DNA of 64,000 nucleotides from Weissella confusa (GCA_041871065.1 CP168942.1:1272501-1336500), one strand, 5' to 3'. Shown: positions 9,638 through 19,661, counted from the first letter of the stretch. Translations and numbers: made by a program. Notes: a model not told the origin generated them from the sequence alone.

Positions 9638-10729
9638 TCAACGTGACTTCACATATGCATCGACTGCAACCAACGCATTTGCAACATCCTCAGCCGTCAC
9701 TTCAAATGGCATCTGGTGAATCGTCTCACCTTCAGCAGTTGCTTGAACACCAATCTTCAACAAGTCTTCGCGTGATGCGTTTTCCAAGTGCATTTCTTCA
9801 AGTGTTGTTGGCAAACCAAGCTTTTGATAGAAATCAATGTACTTATCCAACGTTTCCGCCGTTTCATTTTGCAAAATCATTTGCGTCAACGTACCGTAAG
9901 CCACCTTTTCACCGTGCGTTAGGTGGTGAATGTCACCAGTCAATGCTGTGAATCCGTTGTGGATTGCGTGCGCTGCAGCCAATCCGCCAGACTCAAATCC
10001 CAATCCTGAAAGTAACGTATTTGCTTCGACAACTGATTCAAGGGCAGCCGTTACAACACCTTGGCGGTTCGCTTCGATTGCTTGCAAGCCATAGTTGAAC
10101 AATGTTTCTTCTGCCTTTTCGGCGATTGCAACTGCCGCCAACGTTTGCTTTCCACCGGCCATCGTATCACCATGCTTTTCACTAACAGCCTTCACTTCGA
10201 TAAGCGTCGCCATGGCATCTGCAATACCGGAAGCCAAGTAGCGCACTGGTGACTTGGCGATAACATCCGTGTCGACCATCACCAACTCAGGATTTTTCTT
10301 GTAGAATAAGTAACTCTCAAATGCACCATCATCAGTATAAATAACTGACAAAGCTGACGTTGGTGCATCAGTTGATGCCAAAGTTGGCAAAATTACGACT
10401 GGCAAGTTAGCTTCGTCCGCAATGGCCTTCGCTGAATCGACGGCCTTACCACCACCTAAACCAAGGACAACATCGCTGTTGTTTTCACGAGCAATACCAA
10501 CCGCACGGGCGATTTCTGAACGTGATGCCTCACCTTGGAACGCAACTCGCGTATATGACATGCCAGCAGCTTCCAAATTCTTGGCAAACGTTTCCCCAAC
10601 GGCAGCCCACGTGTGGTTACCAGCCAACAACAATGCGTTTGATCCCAATTCTTTGATGTGATTAATGCCACTTTCCAATACGTGCGCCCCTTGCACATAA
10701 CGAGATGGACTTGCAAATACACGTTCCAT
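9638..10729 (-). CDS. gldA: Glycerol dehydrogenase (NAD+, zinc)
   Basis: Oxidises glycerol to dihydroxyacetone with NAD+. It is 363 aa, the usual length for this iron/zinc-alcohol-dehydrogenase-like family. The dinucleotide motif GLGGGKAVDSAKA is at about 90-102. The metal ligands are visible as Asp171 (SGIADAMATL), His254 (AAAHAIHNG) and His272 (LTHGEKVAYG). GGAGGAATC precedes the ATG at 10729. A weak promoter, TATACT at about 10775-10785 (minus strand), lies upstream. No dihydroxyacetone kinase is nearby. Confidence 0.93.
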   Translation of the reverse strand: MERVFASPSRYVQGAHVLESGINHIKELGSNALLLAGNHTWAAVGETFAKNLEAAGMSYTRVAFQGEASRSEIARAVGIARENNSDVVLGLGGGKAVDSAKAIADEANLPVVILPTLASTDAPTSALSVIYTDDGAFESYLFYKKNPELVMVDTDVIAKSPVRYLASGIADAMATLIEVKAVSEKHGDTMAGGKQTLAAVAIAEKAEETLFNYGLQAIEANRQGVVTAALESVVEANTLLSGLGFESGGLAAAHAIHNGFTALTGDIHHLTHGEKVAYGTLTQMILQNETAETLDKYIDFYQKLGLPTTLEEMHLENASREDLLKIGVQATAEGETIHQMPFEVTAEDVANALVAVDAYVKSR

Positions 10730-10819
10730 GATGATTCCTCCAAAGTTATCTTTTGTGATTTTATTCACATATAGTATAACACTTATTTTACACCATGTAT
10801 CACCTTTTCATTACCTATC

Positions 10820-11302
10820 TTAATCTAAATACCAAGTAGTCTGTTCAGGCTGTTTATCCAGGTCACCCTCTGCAAACTTAGCCGTAATCTTCTCCAACTT
10901 ACCAATCTGCGTCACAAACTCCTTACCGCCAGCGAACCTCAGAATCACCGACTGTTTGATGCGCTTTTCGATGAAACGAGTCGGTAATGTAAATAAACCA
11001 GGGCCACTCTTGGTCCAATCCGAATGTGACGCTGCTTTAACGGCATTCACCGCTTCCCACATCGTCTTATTCGCCATCCCCACCGTCACAAAAGGCGAAA
11101 TATCATGCTTCAAAAAGTACAATAAATCATCCTTGGTCACAACGACAGGCATACCATCATCGTTGATCATCACTTCTGGTACCGGTTCAAGGACATCTTT
11201 GAAAAACGGAAACAGAAGTGGTCCTACCACTACTGGCTCAAACGGCATTTTTCGTTCACCACGCTTTTGTGACGCTACGAATTGTTGATAAGTCTTACTC
11301 AT
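10820..11302 (-). CDS. Hypothetical protein, 160 aa
   Basis: A soluble protein of unknown function. It begins MSKTYQQFVASQKRGERK and has a hydrophobic/proline segment VVVGPLLFPFFKDVLEPVPEV, DDLLYFLKHDISPFV in the centre and a lysine-rich C-terminal part ending TTWYLD. GGGGGAGG is 7 bases before the ATG. The gaps on both sides (10730-10819 and 11303-11379) hold only leader or spacer sequence. Confidence 0.75.
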   Translation of the reverse strand: MSKTYQQFVASQKRGERKMPFEPVVVGPLLFPFFKDVLEPVPEVMINDDGMPVVVTKDDLLYFLKHDISPFVTVGMANKTMWEAVNAVKAASHSDWTKSGPGLFTLPTRFIEKRIKQSVILRFAGGKEFVTQIGKLEKITAKFAEGDLDKQPEQTTWYLD

Positions 11303-11379
11303 AATCCAACCTCCCCCAAAACCTTGTAACTAAATTCTACCAAAAAACGCGCCCACCACCCGGCAGACACGTTCCAGCA

Positions 11380-12882
<1,503 letters not shown>

Positions 12883-12884
12883 TT

Positions 12885-12913
12885 AGCATACCAACACATG
12901 TAAGCGGTTACAA
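12885..12913 (-). promoter_or_regulatory. Promoter of the GH1 gene
   Basis: TTGTAA (complement 12908-12913), a 17-base spacer and TATGCT (complement 12885-12890) on the minus strand, about 42 bases before the start codon. The -35 overlaps a cre site. Confidence 0.75.
12899..12912. promoter_or_regulatory. CcpA cre site
   Basis: TGTAAGCGGTTACA matches the cre consensus TGWAANCGNTWNCA on one strand (TGTAACCGCTTACA). It covers the -35 and upstream spacer of the GH1 promoter, a position expected to block RNA polymerase when CcpA is active. Confidence 0.85.
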
Positions 12914-12960
12914 CTAGATTCGAGTAATCTATCAAGATTAGTCAAAAAATGGTCGATTTC

Positions 12961-12998
12961 AAAAGAAAAACAGTGCCCTGAAATTAATCAGAACACTG
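12961..12998 (-). terminator. Terminator of the 131-aa membrane protein gene
   Basis: CAGTGCCCTGA (12971-12981) pairs imperfectly with TCAGAACACTG (12988-12998). On the minus strand the hairpin is followed by TTTTTCTTTT (complement 12961-12970). Confidence 0.8.
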
Positions 12999-13009
12999 CT
13001 CAAGATCCG

Positions 13010-13405
13010 TTATGGCATGCTAATAATCATGATTGCAAATGTGAAAGTATACATGATGAACGTGCTTCGGAACAATCCAAACGTCCGTACCATCGCAGCA
13101 TCACTTTTAGAGGCATCCATTTTCAACGCTGCCAGACCAACAATGCCAACGATTGCGATAATAATAATCACCACGTCAGCAATTACTGGATAGTACATCA
13201 CCTTGATGATTTCGGCAGACAAATCGACGACAAGCATTAGCGCAATTGGCAACATTGCAACCCTGTACTTCTTCTTGAGACCGCCCACAACTTTGAAGTT
13301 ACCACTCTTTCGCAAAGCGCCCCTGTATCGTAGCAACAAGACTGAAGCAATAACCGCGCTTAACATTACGAAAAATTCAGCCACATTGGTAAAATTAACA
13401 ACCAT
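13010..13405 (-). CDS. Integral membrane protein, 131 aa
   Basis: Unknown function. It has four hydrophobic helices: about residues 8-26 (EFFVMLSAVIASVLLL), 50-66 (LPIALMLVVDL), 72-93 (VIADVVIIIIAIVGIVG) and 108-128 (STFIMYTFTFAIMIIS), with a basic loop RKSGNFKVVGGLKKKYR after the first. The ATG at 13405 follows GGGAGAAGTTGAA; the frame opens earlier, but without a better ribosome site. Monocistronic by its terminator. Confidence 0.7.
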   Translation of the reverse strand: MVVNFTNVAEFFVMLSAVIASVLLLRYRGALRKSGNFKVVGGLKKKYRVAMLPIALMLVVDLSAEIIKVMYYPVIADVVIIIIAIVGIVGLAALKMDASKSDAAMVRTFGLFRSTFIMYTFTFAIMIISMP

Positions 13406-13481
13406 TTCAACTTCTCCCTCGTCGATAATCACTTATTCCAGTGTACACCTACAAGGGAGTTCGCTACCGTTTACGTTTTGA

Positions 13482-14399
13482 TTAATTGCGGTTGTACCCA
13501 AAGCGACGTGTTTGCATGACATCCTTCCAGTAGACCTCACGCGCTAACGCTTGTTTGCGTCCCTGCTCGTTCTTGCTGAAAATCTCCAAAATACTGTATG
13601 AAAAGTGGCGGCGAATGTAATCCAACCCGTGGTTCTGAACCAATTCATTCAGCCCACGATTTGGATAGTCTTTGCTGTTCTCTTCTTCAGGGTCATATCC
13701 TTTCGCAAGATACGTTTGCCAGCGTGACAATATGCCCCCGGCTCCGGTCGCTGATCCAACATAATGCCGACCAGTTCGATTGTCAGTTATTAAGTACACA
13801 CCGTAAACACTCGATAGCGCAGTTTGCCACGCCACACTAGTCAATTCACTCTGCAACGTTTGATAATCAACATTCACATTCTCAAAACCCGGGAATTGAT
13901 TCGTTCGCTTCAAGATTGGTTCGGGCAGAATTTCAAGCAATGGTACATTATCAACAATGTCTGGTCGAACATACCACCATGCACGATTGATATTTTTCCA
14001 GTCAAAAATCGCTCGACCTTCAAATGCCTCATACTGGGGTAATTTTTCTGCCTTTGCGTACGGAATTTCATCATAATCCGCAACCGGATCACGCGCCACT
14101 AAGGCATCCTTCGCTAAAATCACATAAGGACCAACAAATAGCCACCGGTGCGGTTGCGTTTCAATAAATTGGAATGTAATATCGTCATTACGATTACGTC
14201 GTTTAGCTTGCGATAGAATCCAGACCTCAAAAACCTCATCATCATTCGCGTACATCTGAAAGAAGTCTCGACGCATTCGTTTACCCTGTCGGTCATTGGT
14301 GTTCCATGATGTATTAAAACGGAGTTTGATACGTCTATCTGGGTACGATTCGCGTAATTTTTCAAATCCAAATATGTCGCCAATTTTTATATCTGTCAT
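13482..14399 (-). CDS. GIY-YIG nuclease-domain protein, 305 aa
   Basis: The C-terminal third carries a GIY-YIG nuclease domain: SSVYGVYLITDNRTG with GVY at 200-202, RHYVG with YVG at 213-215, the catalytic-type Arg226 in ILSRWQTY and a late Glu in LAREVYWKDVM. The first 190 residues form a separate domain I do not recognise, rich in aromatic and charged residues (FDWKNINRAWWYVRPDIVD). GAGGTGGAAG precedes the ATG at 14399. It is neither UvrC nor a group I intron enzyme. Such proteins occur alone in Firmicutes genomes, and a restriction-like role is possible but unproven. Confidence 0.8.
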   Translation of the reverse strand: MTDIKIGDIFGFEKLRESYPDRRIKLRFNTSWNTNDRQGKRMRRDFFQMYANDDEVFEVWILSQAKRRNRNDDITFQFIETQPHRWLFVGPYVILAKDALVARDPVADYDEIPYAKAEKLPQYEAFEGRAIFDWKNINRAWWYVRPDIVDNVPLLEILPEPILKRTNQFPGFENVNVDYQTLQSELTSVAWQTALSSVYGVYLITDNRTGRHYVGSATGAGGILSRWQTYLAKGYDPEEENSKDYPNRGLNELVQNHGLDYIRRHFSYSILEIFSKNEQGRKQALAREVYWKDVMQTRRFGYNRN

Positions 14400-14501
14400 A
14401 TCTTCCACCTCATTTTTACCCTGAAGATTACAGTGTAAATTTGAAGTTTCGTATTTTGAACTACGAAAGTCGCTACCACTACATGAAGTCGATGACACTT
14501 A

Positions 14502-14529
14502 AAAACCCGAAAACACAAGTTCCCGGGTC
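14502..14529 (-). terminator. Weak terminator of the ComK-like gene
   Basis: ACCCG (14506-14510) pairs with CGGGT (14525-14529) around a 14-base loop. Five T follow on the minus strand. It lies just after the stop at 14537. Confidence 0.55.
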
Positions 14530-14536
14530 TTAATCT

Positions 14537-15316
14537 TTATTCGTCATTTAGCAAATTATCAAGCCATCGAAGCTTCAGCCACCCGAACTTATAACAGTCA
14601 CTCTCTTTCACTGACCTCGCTACGTCCTCAAGTGCCGTTTGAAGCTTTGTCCCAAAAAAGACCACGCCAGAGAAATGTCCCAGCATCAGTAAAACTTTTA
14701 GCATCTCAAGCTTCTGCACATTCACATCATATGGCGTAGCGTACGGCCACGGTAGCCACCCTAACAAATTAGGCTTATCCACGAACTGATTAGCGGTATA
14801 CGCCTGCAACATCCAGCGACTAATCACCTTAATGGCAGCTAAATCAGCGCGAACGCTATCCGCAGTCTTAGTAACCTGAAAATTCACGCCAGCTGATGTT
14901 TCAATGATCGCACCTCGTGCAGTACTAGTTACACCGGTAATCGCTGCGACATTAATCCATGTTGTGTTTCGTTGCGAATCCGTAATTGGGAAAAACGCAA
15001 CCCCTGGCCCAATTTCAGCCTTGTTTAGACGCTTATGCTTAATTGCATACAACGCATAATAAGCGCTCATTTCCCACAGTGTTGGCCAATAATTACGTGC
15101 CTTCATTTCAGCAATCAACGCATGTGGCGTTTTCCCCACTAAACGAACTTCCCCATCCATTGTCACAATACGAGTCGCATACCCCTTGTCGCGCCGCTCA
15201 GCCAGCAGGCACAGCGTTTGGTCAACTGACATCTCAATCTGGCGGTTGCCCTTCTCCAACGGAAGACCGCTTAATCCAATGACATACCCCGTCCGATCGA
15301 TTTCGTACTTAAGCAT
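14537..15316 (-). CDS. ComK-like competence transcription factor, 259 aa
   Basis: Probably a DNA-binding activator related to ComK. The central block AFFPITDSQRNTTWINVA (about 107-124) matches the ComK pattern of a hydrophobic strand, FPT, a run ending in Arg, and W-I-S/N. A strand pair IIETSAGVNFQV then corresponds to the F-S-N-G-x-x-x-x-x-P/V part, followed by a helix. ComK of Bacillus is about 192 aa; this one has a C-terminal extension of about 70 residues (LGWLPWPYATPYDV onward) that I do not recognise. GGGGGA is 9 bases before the ATG. It is divergent from a small sigma factor. The family call is by eye. Confidence 0.6.
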   Translation of the reverse strand: MLKYEIDRTGYVIGLSGLPLEKGNRQIEMSVDQTLCLLAERRDKGYATRIVTMDGEVRLVGKTPHALIAEMKARNYWPTLWEMSAYYALYAIKHKRLNKAEIGPGVAFFPITDSQRNTTWINVAAITGVTSTARGAIIETSAGVNFQVTKTADSVRADLAAIKVISRWMLQAYTANQFVDKPNLLGWLPWPYATPYDVNVQKLEMLKVLLMLGHFSGVVFFGTKLQTALEDVARSVKESDCYKFGWLKLRWLDNLLNDE

Positions 15317-15359
15317 AAAACATATTCCCCCACGTCTTTTTTAACGCCATCTGCTCTGA

Positions 15360-15378
15360 CTAAAAACTGTGATTTTAG
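15360..15378. promoter_or_regulatory. Inverted repeat, possible ComK-type AT box
   Basis: CTAAAA-N7-TTTTAG (15360-15365 and 15373-15378), centred about 50 bases upstream of the ComK-like start. The ComK box of Bacillus is AAAA-N5-TTTT; here the spacing is AAAA-N6-TTTT. It could be an autoregulatory site. Inference only. Confidence 0.35.
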
Positions 15379-15435
15379 CTCTAATTTAGACAAATCAGAA
15401 AACCTTCACCCGATTTTCGCGGGTTTAGACACAGT

Positions 15436-15464
15436 TTGCCGTCAAAACAGATGTGCTTTAATAG
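15436..15464 (+). promoter_or_regulatory. Promoter of the sigma-factor gene
   Basis: TTGCCG (15436-15441), a 17-base spacer and TAATAG (15459-15464), about 60 bases before the start. A reasonable housekeeping promoter. Confidence 0.6.
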
Positions 15465-15524
15465 TAAACGGCCAGAAATAAGTAACTGGTTACGCCAAAA
15501 GTGTTAAAACGAAAGGAGGACTTT

Positions 15525-16037
15525 ATGGTCCAACAAGTAGATTATGCAACTCAACTCCCACAGTACGATATGATGATTCGCAGCGTACTCAAAGCCGGGC
15601 ATGTTTTCCGCACGTCACCTGATTACGACGATTACTATCAGGAACTGCGGTTAATTATCCTATTACAACTGATGGGCGGATACGTTCCCTCCCCTTGCAA
15701 GAACAACGCCCTTTATCGGTTATTGCTTTGGCGACTTCGTGACTTTCAACGGCAGGCTAAGCGGTATGATGAGCACACTTGTTTTGAGCCAGCTGATGAA
15801 AATGTCGAAGATCTGCGCAGTTCAAATGCTTTAGACCGTTTTGAACTGCATCAAGTACTGGCCAAGTTGGTCACCCGGGAAAAGAACAAATCTGACTTAG
15901 AACGCGTGATTATCGATTTGATTAAGTATCCGACCGATACCATCACGAATCGATGCGCGCGTCTAAGCATCCACCGAGCCACGTATGCGCGTTGGCTCAA
16001 ACAGATTCGTTTGTTGATGTTGGATGTTACAGCTTAA
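15525..16037 (+). CDS. Small sigma-70-family factor, ComX/SigH-like
   Basis: A 170-aa protein with the layout of small alternative sigma factors. The region-2-like part is SPDYDDYYQELRLIILLQLM followed by RLLLWRLRDFQRQAKRY. A C-terminal helix-turn-helix is NRCARLSIHRATYARWLKQIR. The length and form fit the competence sigma factors (ComX/SigH) of Lactobacillales, and it faces a ComK-like gene across a 208-bp divergent region. GGAGG sits 6 bases before the ATG at 15525; an upstream in-frame TTG is less likely. The exact family is not certain without a profile search. Confidence 0.65.
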   Translation: MVQQVDYATQLPQYDMMIRSVLKAGHVFRTSPDYDDYYQELRLIILLQLMGGYVPSPCKNNALYRLLLWRLRDFQRQAKRYDEHTCFEPADENVEDLRSSNALDRFELHQVLAKLVTREKNKSDLERVIIDLIKYPTDTITNRCARLSIHRATYARWLKQIRLLMLDVTA

Positions 16038-16053
16038 GGTGAAATACGGGGGG

Positions 16054-16079
16054 CGTCCTAGTTTTAGGGCGTCTTTTTT
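16054..16079 (+). terminator. Terminator of the sigma-factor gene
   Basis: Stem CGTCCTA (16054-16060) with TAGGGCG (16065-16071), including one G-U pair, then TCTTTTTT. Confidence 0.85.
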
Positions 16080-16120
16080 CGTAATGTTCCCTTTTATATA
16101 CAATGTTGCACTATTCCGAG

Positions 16121-16145
16121 TACACTAGATATTGGAGATAGTGTA
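16121..16145. repeat. Inverted repeat TACACTA-N11-TAGTGTA
   Basis: Perfect 7-bp arms at 16121-16127 and 16139-16145, about 82 bases upstream of the 60-aa gene. It could be an operator for a dimeric regulator or a leader hairpin. The only gene it can serve is the small plus-strand one. Confidence 0.45.
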
Positions 16146-16226
16146 TTCAGCCAAGAAAAGAGATGAATAATGTAGATAGGCACAGCGATTCAGCAACGTT
16201 TCAACTCGATTCTTAAGGAGAATAAT

Positions 16227-16409
16227 ATGGCATTAACAGAAGAAGATGTGCGTATTGCGTATGCAGCAAGTAAAATTACCACGGCAAGTAACCGTTCAAA
16301 CTCTGGTCGCGTGGCACTTTGGCTTCACGTACCAGTTGAAGATGTTGACCAAGTGATTGATCAGTATTCACTACCAATCAAGAAAACTTCAGCGATGACG
16401 CATTTTTAA
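16227..16409 (+). CDS. Hypothetical protein, 60 aa
   Basis: A short soluble protein, MALTEEDVRIAYAASK to KTSAMTHF. The residues RVALWLHVPVEDVDQVIDQY look like a helix-turn-helix-like arrangement, but that is a weak reading. AAGGAG is 7 bases before the ATG, and a strong terminator follows directly, which supports it being a real gene. Function unknown. Confidence 0.65.
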   Translation: MALTEEDVRIAYAASKITTASNRSNSGRVALWLHVPVEDVDQVIDQYSLPIKKTSAMTHF

Positions 16410-16436
16410 CTTCTGATAAAGTTAATCACTAACAGA

Positions 16437-16481
16437 AACGGGCCAAGGAGAGTCAGCCGACTTCCCTTGGCCCGTTTTTTT
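16437..16481 (+). terminator. Strong terminator after the 60-aa gene
   Basis: A 12-bp stem AACGGGCCAAGG (16437-16448) with CCTTGGCCCGTT (16465-16476), then a T run to 16481. It lies at a convergent junction and may also stop minus-strand transcription weakly. Confidence 0.9.
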
Positions 16482-16490
16482 AGTATCAAA

Positions 16491-16688
16491 TTAATATTGG
16501 TGAACTGGCACCTTCAACAAGCGAACTGTTTCGTTTTCAGTATCTGCATCAAACATGCATACAGTGTCGCCCAACCCAATTTCGTAGATGCTCGTAAACG
16601 TCATCTTGTGACCATTGACCGTGATTGTCGTGTCGGTATAATTACCGACCGTCAAATGTACCGTCATACCCGGCAAAATATCTTTCAT
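16491..16688 (-). CDS. Small beta-rich protein, 65 aa
   Basis: MKDILPGMTVHLTVGNYTDT onward is rich in Thr and Val with alternating polarity (TTITVNGHKMTFTSIYEI), suggesting a small beta-barrel or OB-like fold. It ends RLLKVPVHQY. GGGGAGG is 6 bases before the ATG at 16688. No known family recognised. Confidence 0.65.
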   Translation of the reverse strand: MKDILPGMTVHLTVGNYTDTTITVNGHKMTFTSIYEIGLGDTVCMFDADTENETVRLLKVPVHQY

Positions 16689-16796
16689 GATAAACCTCCC
16701 CATTGTCCATTAATTCTTTAATTGACACTTATATTTTATCACGGAAGCGTTTGCAGGGGTTAGCTTTGAAATTAACTCTGATGAATATTTCGCAGC

Positions 16797-18487
16797 CTAT
16801 TCAATCTCCACGGCTTCCTGCAACTTTTCTAAATTAGTATTGGCCTTCTCCGTGTTCTTCACTTGTTTATTAGCTTTCTCTACCAACTGGGCCATGTCGT
16901 TTGCTTCCTTCGCACTCCCAAGAGCAGAATAAATTTTGACTAACAAAACGCCACTTTCCACTATATATTGAAAGTTTTTATCTACATCGGACGCATCGTT
17001 ACGAATATCATAGGCTTTCTTTGCATATATTAGTGCTGTTTGATTATCACCAGCGTTATGGTACATCTCACCTAACCCAAAATTCGCCCAAGCAATTTCA
17101 TTATTCTCAATATCGCCATACTGTTCAATGCGAACTTCTAATCCCCGTTTTAGATTTGCTTCAGCATTTTCCCAATCTTTCTTTAGCGCATAATCACGCC
17201 CAAGTTGTGTATACGACTGTCCAATCTGATCCAATTGTCGGTCAGATCTATCATTACGCAATTTTAACGCAGTTGTATGATACAAAATCGCTCGATTCAA
17301 ATCTTCTAGTTGTCCATCCTTTTCAAATCGCTTTTGAAAAACAGTCCCTAGATTACGATTTGAATATGCGATTTGCTCAGTTTTTTCTGGTTCACCAGCC
17401 TTTGATGCTTTTCTAATTTTTAACGATTTAATATAATCAGCCTCTGCTTCATCCAATCGATCAAGATTTACGTACATGATTCCACGTTGATTATAGATGT
17501 CTGCGTATATCAAGCTATCAGTTGACTTGCCTTCAAACTCTTGAAGTGCATCTTCAAAATATTTCTTCGCGTTCTCATAGTCACCTTGTTTACGATACAA
17601 ATTACCAATCTCTGTATCTGCGTCTGCACGCTGAGTGTACTGATCAGGAGAAGAGGCAAACTCGATATATTCCTGGTCCATCTTAATGGCTGCCGCAAAT
17701 TTACCTACTCGCTTATATGCATCCACTATGCGCAGATAATTATCATCATCTGGCCTTTTCTTAATCAATTCGGTATAGATGGACGGCAATGTCCCATACG
17801 CATGCTTGTCTGCCAACAAATCAGCAATTTCGTCGAACTCACCCCAACCTTCATTATCATCATACTCGACGTTTCGAACTAAATTCGCCACCATGCTGGC
17901 ATAGTCGTTAACTTCCGACAGTGTTATGTCGCCCTGCATTTTTTCTTTAACGAACGTTACTAATCCAATTACGTCATTAAACTTTAGCAAATGATAGTCA
18001 TTCACGGCCTCACGAATCAATGGATGAACAGAAATCATCCAATGTTCAATATGAATCCAGCTCCGATTTTTTAGTTCATTCAAATCCGCTCTAAAAACAT
18101 TATTTGTGGCTTTGTTGAAATCAGGCGCTTTGAAACCTGCCGTGGGTAATTGTGCCAGCAAACTCAACAATCGCTTTTCAGTATCCGATAACTCACTGAC
18201 ATCAAATAACCATTTAACAGTTTCCTGAATTGTTTCTTGTTTATGAAATGCGTAACCATGAATTGTGTCTACTGGACTATCTAAGGCTTCGATTCCTTTT
18301 TGCTTAAGCATTGCTAGAACGTGGTCCAAGCTGTCATATGTTGTTTCAGCATACTTCGCCAGTAGCTCGATCATCATCGTATGCCCACCGATTCGATGCA
18401 GGATTTCTTCGAGCGTATCTTGATTGACTTTGTCCCCGTCATAATACTGGTTAAACAGACGAACCTGATCCTCCGTACTCAATTCCC
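16797..18487 (-). pseudogene. STAND NTPase gene, 3' part (NB-ARC end and TPR domain)
   Basis: C-terminal two thirds of a signalling NTPase cut by the IS element at 18488. It starts within ELSTEDQVRLFNQYYDG and continues with the NB-ARC-type motif RIGGHTMMIELLAKYA and a winged-helix-like part (ELSDTEKRLLSLLAQLP). About six TPR units follow, for example ADTEIGNLYRKQGDYENAKK, YNQRGIMYVNLDRLDEAEAD and ANFGLGEMYHNAGDNQTAL. It ends in a charged helix, LQEAVEIE. Removing the IS and one CCC restores an open frame with the 5' part at 19974-20838. STAND proteins with TPR sensors act as switches in regulation or phage defence; which applies here is unknown. Confidence 0.85.
18485..18487. repeat. Target-site duplication CCC of IS copy 1
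   Basis: CCC at 18485-18487 and again at 19974-19976 flank the 1486-bp element. Three bases is the usual duplication for IS3-group elements. Joining the flanks with one CCC gives an uninterrupted STAND frame through SVYVG-ELSTEDQ, which fixes the element ends independently. Confidence 0.8.
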
Positions 18488-18558
18488 TGCTCTTATGCTA
18501 GATTTACGGACAGATTTTTCTCTGCCCTGTAAACTAATAGCAGAGGAGCATTTTTTAT

Positions 18559-18819
18559 ATGATTCGATATTCACCAGAATTTAAGCAATCTCTTGTCGAG
18601 ATGCACAACCAAGGGCGTTCTTACACTGAACTAGCCGCTGAATACGGGCCTTCGGCCGATTCAATCCGTAACTGGGTCAAATTGTACACAGTCCACGAAG
18701 TGGACGGCGAAAAATGGACGCAAGCTGATGTAAACGCATTACAAAAGGAAAACGCCAAACTTCGCGAAGAACTTGAGATTTTAAAACGAGCCGCGGTGTT
18801 GCTTTCGAAGTACAATTAA
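18559..18819 (+). CDS. IS3-family OrfA (transposase HTH subunit), copy 1
   Basis: An 86-aa protein with an N-terminal helix-turn-helix (SPEFKQSLVEMHNQGRSYTE, then LAAEYGPSADSIRNWVK) and a C-terminal leucine-zipper-like coiled coil (ENAKLREELEILKRAAVLL). This is the DNA-binding part of an OrfAB transposase. A slippery TTTAAAA near its end allows fusion to OrfB. Intact. Confidence 0.92.
   Translation: MIRYSPEFKQSLVEMHNQGRSYTELAAEYGPSADSIRNWVKLYTVHEVDGEKWTQADVNALQKENAKLREELEILKRAAVLLSKYN
18780..18786 (+). other. Programmed -1 frameshift site TTTAAAA
   Basis: In the orfA frame the bases read ATT-TTA-AAA-CGA, so the heptamer T-TTA-AAA has the X-XXY-YYZ form. Slipping back one base enters the orfB frame, which is open from here (ACG AGC CGC GGT...) to the orfB stop. 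Frameshifting of this kind makes the OrfAB transposase in IS3 elements. The same site lies at 22026-22032 in copy 2. Confidence 0.8.
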
Positions 18820-18866
18820 CGCAAAATCGCGAGTTAGGACTGGAAATCATTGACCGGTCACTCGCA

Positions 18867-19661
18867 ATGGGACACCGCATAACAAGCGTTTTATCGGCTT
18901 TGAACATTGCTCGAAGCACGTATTATCAATGGAAAAACTGGCAACCTAGCCAACGAGAAACACGGCGTAATGCTCTGAAAACGGCAATTAAAGCCGTTTA
19001 TAACACCAATCGTGGCATCTATGGCTACCGTCGTATCGCAGCGTTCTTGCGCTTCATTTTGAAGACTGATGTTGGCGATCGTTTGGTTTGGGAACTCATG
19101 AATGAGCTCAATCTCAAATCTCGCATGGTCAAGAAGTCATACAAGAAGCCAACAACAACCACTGACACACCTCAAAAGCCCAACCTCATGAAGAAGTTGG
19201 ATAATTTGAGTGGCGTTCTGGCAACTGACATTACATACATCCAGTTGATGAATCGTGAGTGGGTTTATCTGGCAACCGTCTATGACCCAGAAAAGCGTCG
19301 CGTAGTCTCATACGGACTAAGTCCAGAGATGACCAAGGAATTCGCAACATCCGTCGTAGTTAAGGCTCTAAGAGCCAACGGTAAGCCAAAGATGATTCAC
19401 AGCGACATGGGAAGCCAATACACTTCTAGCCTGTTCGAAGGAACATTACAAAACTCTGGAATAAATCACTCTTACTCCCGTAAGGGGCATCCTTACGATA
19501 ACGCTCGTATCGAGAGCTTCCATTCGCTCATCAAGCGCGAAATGATTTATCACGAAGAGTACAGGACCATTGATGATGTCCGGGTGTCTGTCGAGTGGTA
19601 TGTGAACTGGTACAACAACAGTCGCATCAACTCACGCACTGATTGGCTTCGGGCCGCCTAG
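18867..19661 (+). CDS. IS3-family OrfB (DDE transposase), copy 1
   Basis: Catalytic half of the transposase; 264 aa from the first ATG, though the frame is open from about 18783 and is probably translated as an OrfAB fusion. The DDE residues are visible: Asp in LATDITYIQL, Asp in IHSDMGSQYTS and Glu in NARIESFHSLIKRE, with the normal 35-residue spacing between the last two. HTH_21-like residues NRGIYGYRRI lie near the start. Intact, so the element may be active. Confidence 0.92.
   Translation: MGHRITSVLSALNIARSTYYQWKNWQPSQRETRRNALKTAIKAVYNTNRGIYGYRRIAAFLRFILKTDVGDRLVWELMNELNLKSRMVKKSYKKPTTTTDTPQKPNLMKKLDNLSGVLATDITYIQLMNREWVYLATVYDPEKRRVVSYGLSPEMTKEFATSVVVKALRANGKPKMIHSDMGSQYTSSLFEGTLQNSGINHSYSRKGHPYDNARIESFHSLIKREMIYHEEYRTIDDVRVSVEWYVNWYNNSRINSRTDWLRAA

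Noticed and set aside
16740..16760. cre-like word before the 65-aa gene
   Set aside because: TGCAAACGCTTCCG lacks the final CA of the consensus and is not in a clear promoter context.
18489..18495. Alternative IS ends inside the element at TG (18496) and CA (19965), giving 1470 bp
   Set aside because: The copies share sequence beyond these points, the terminal repeats align without gaps only with the outer ends, and only the outer ends give a CCC duplication and restore the STAND frame.
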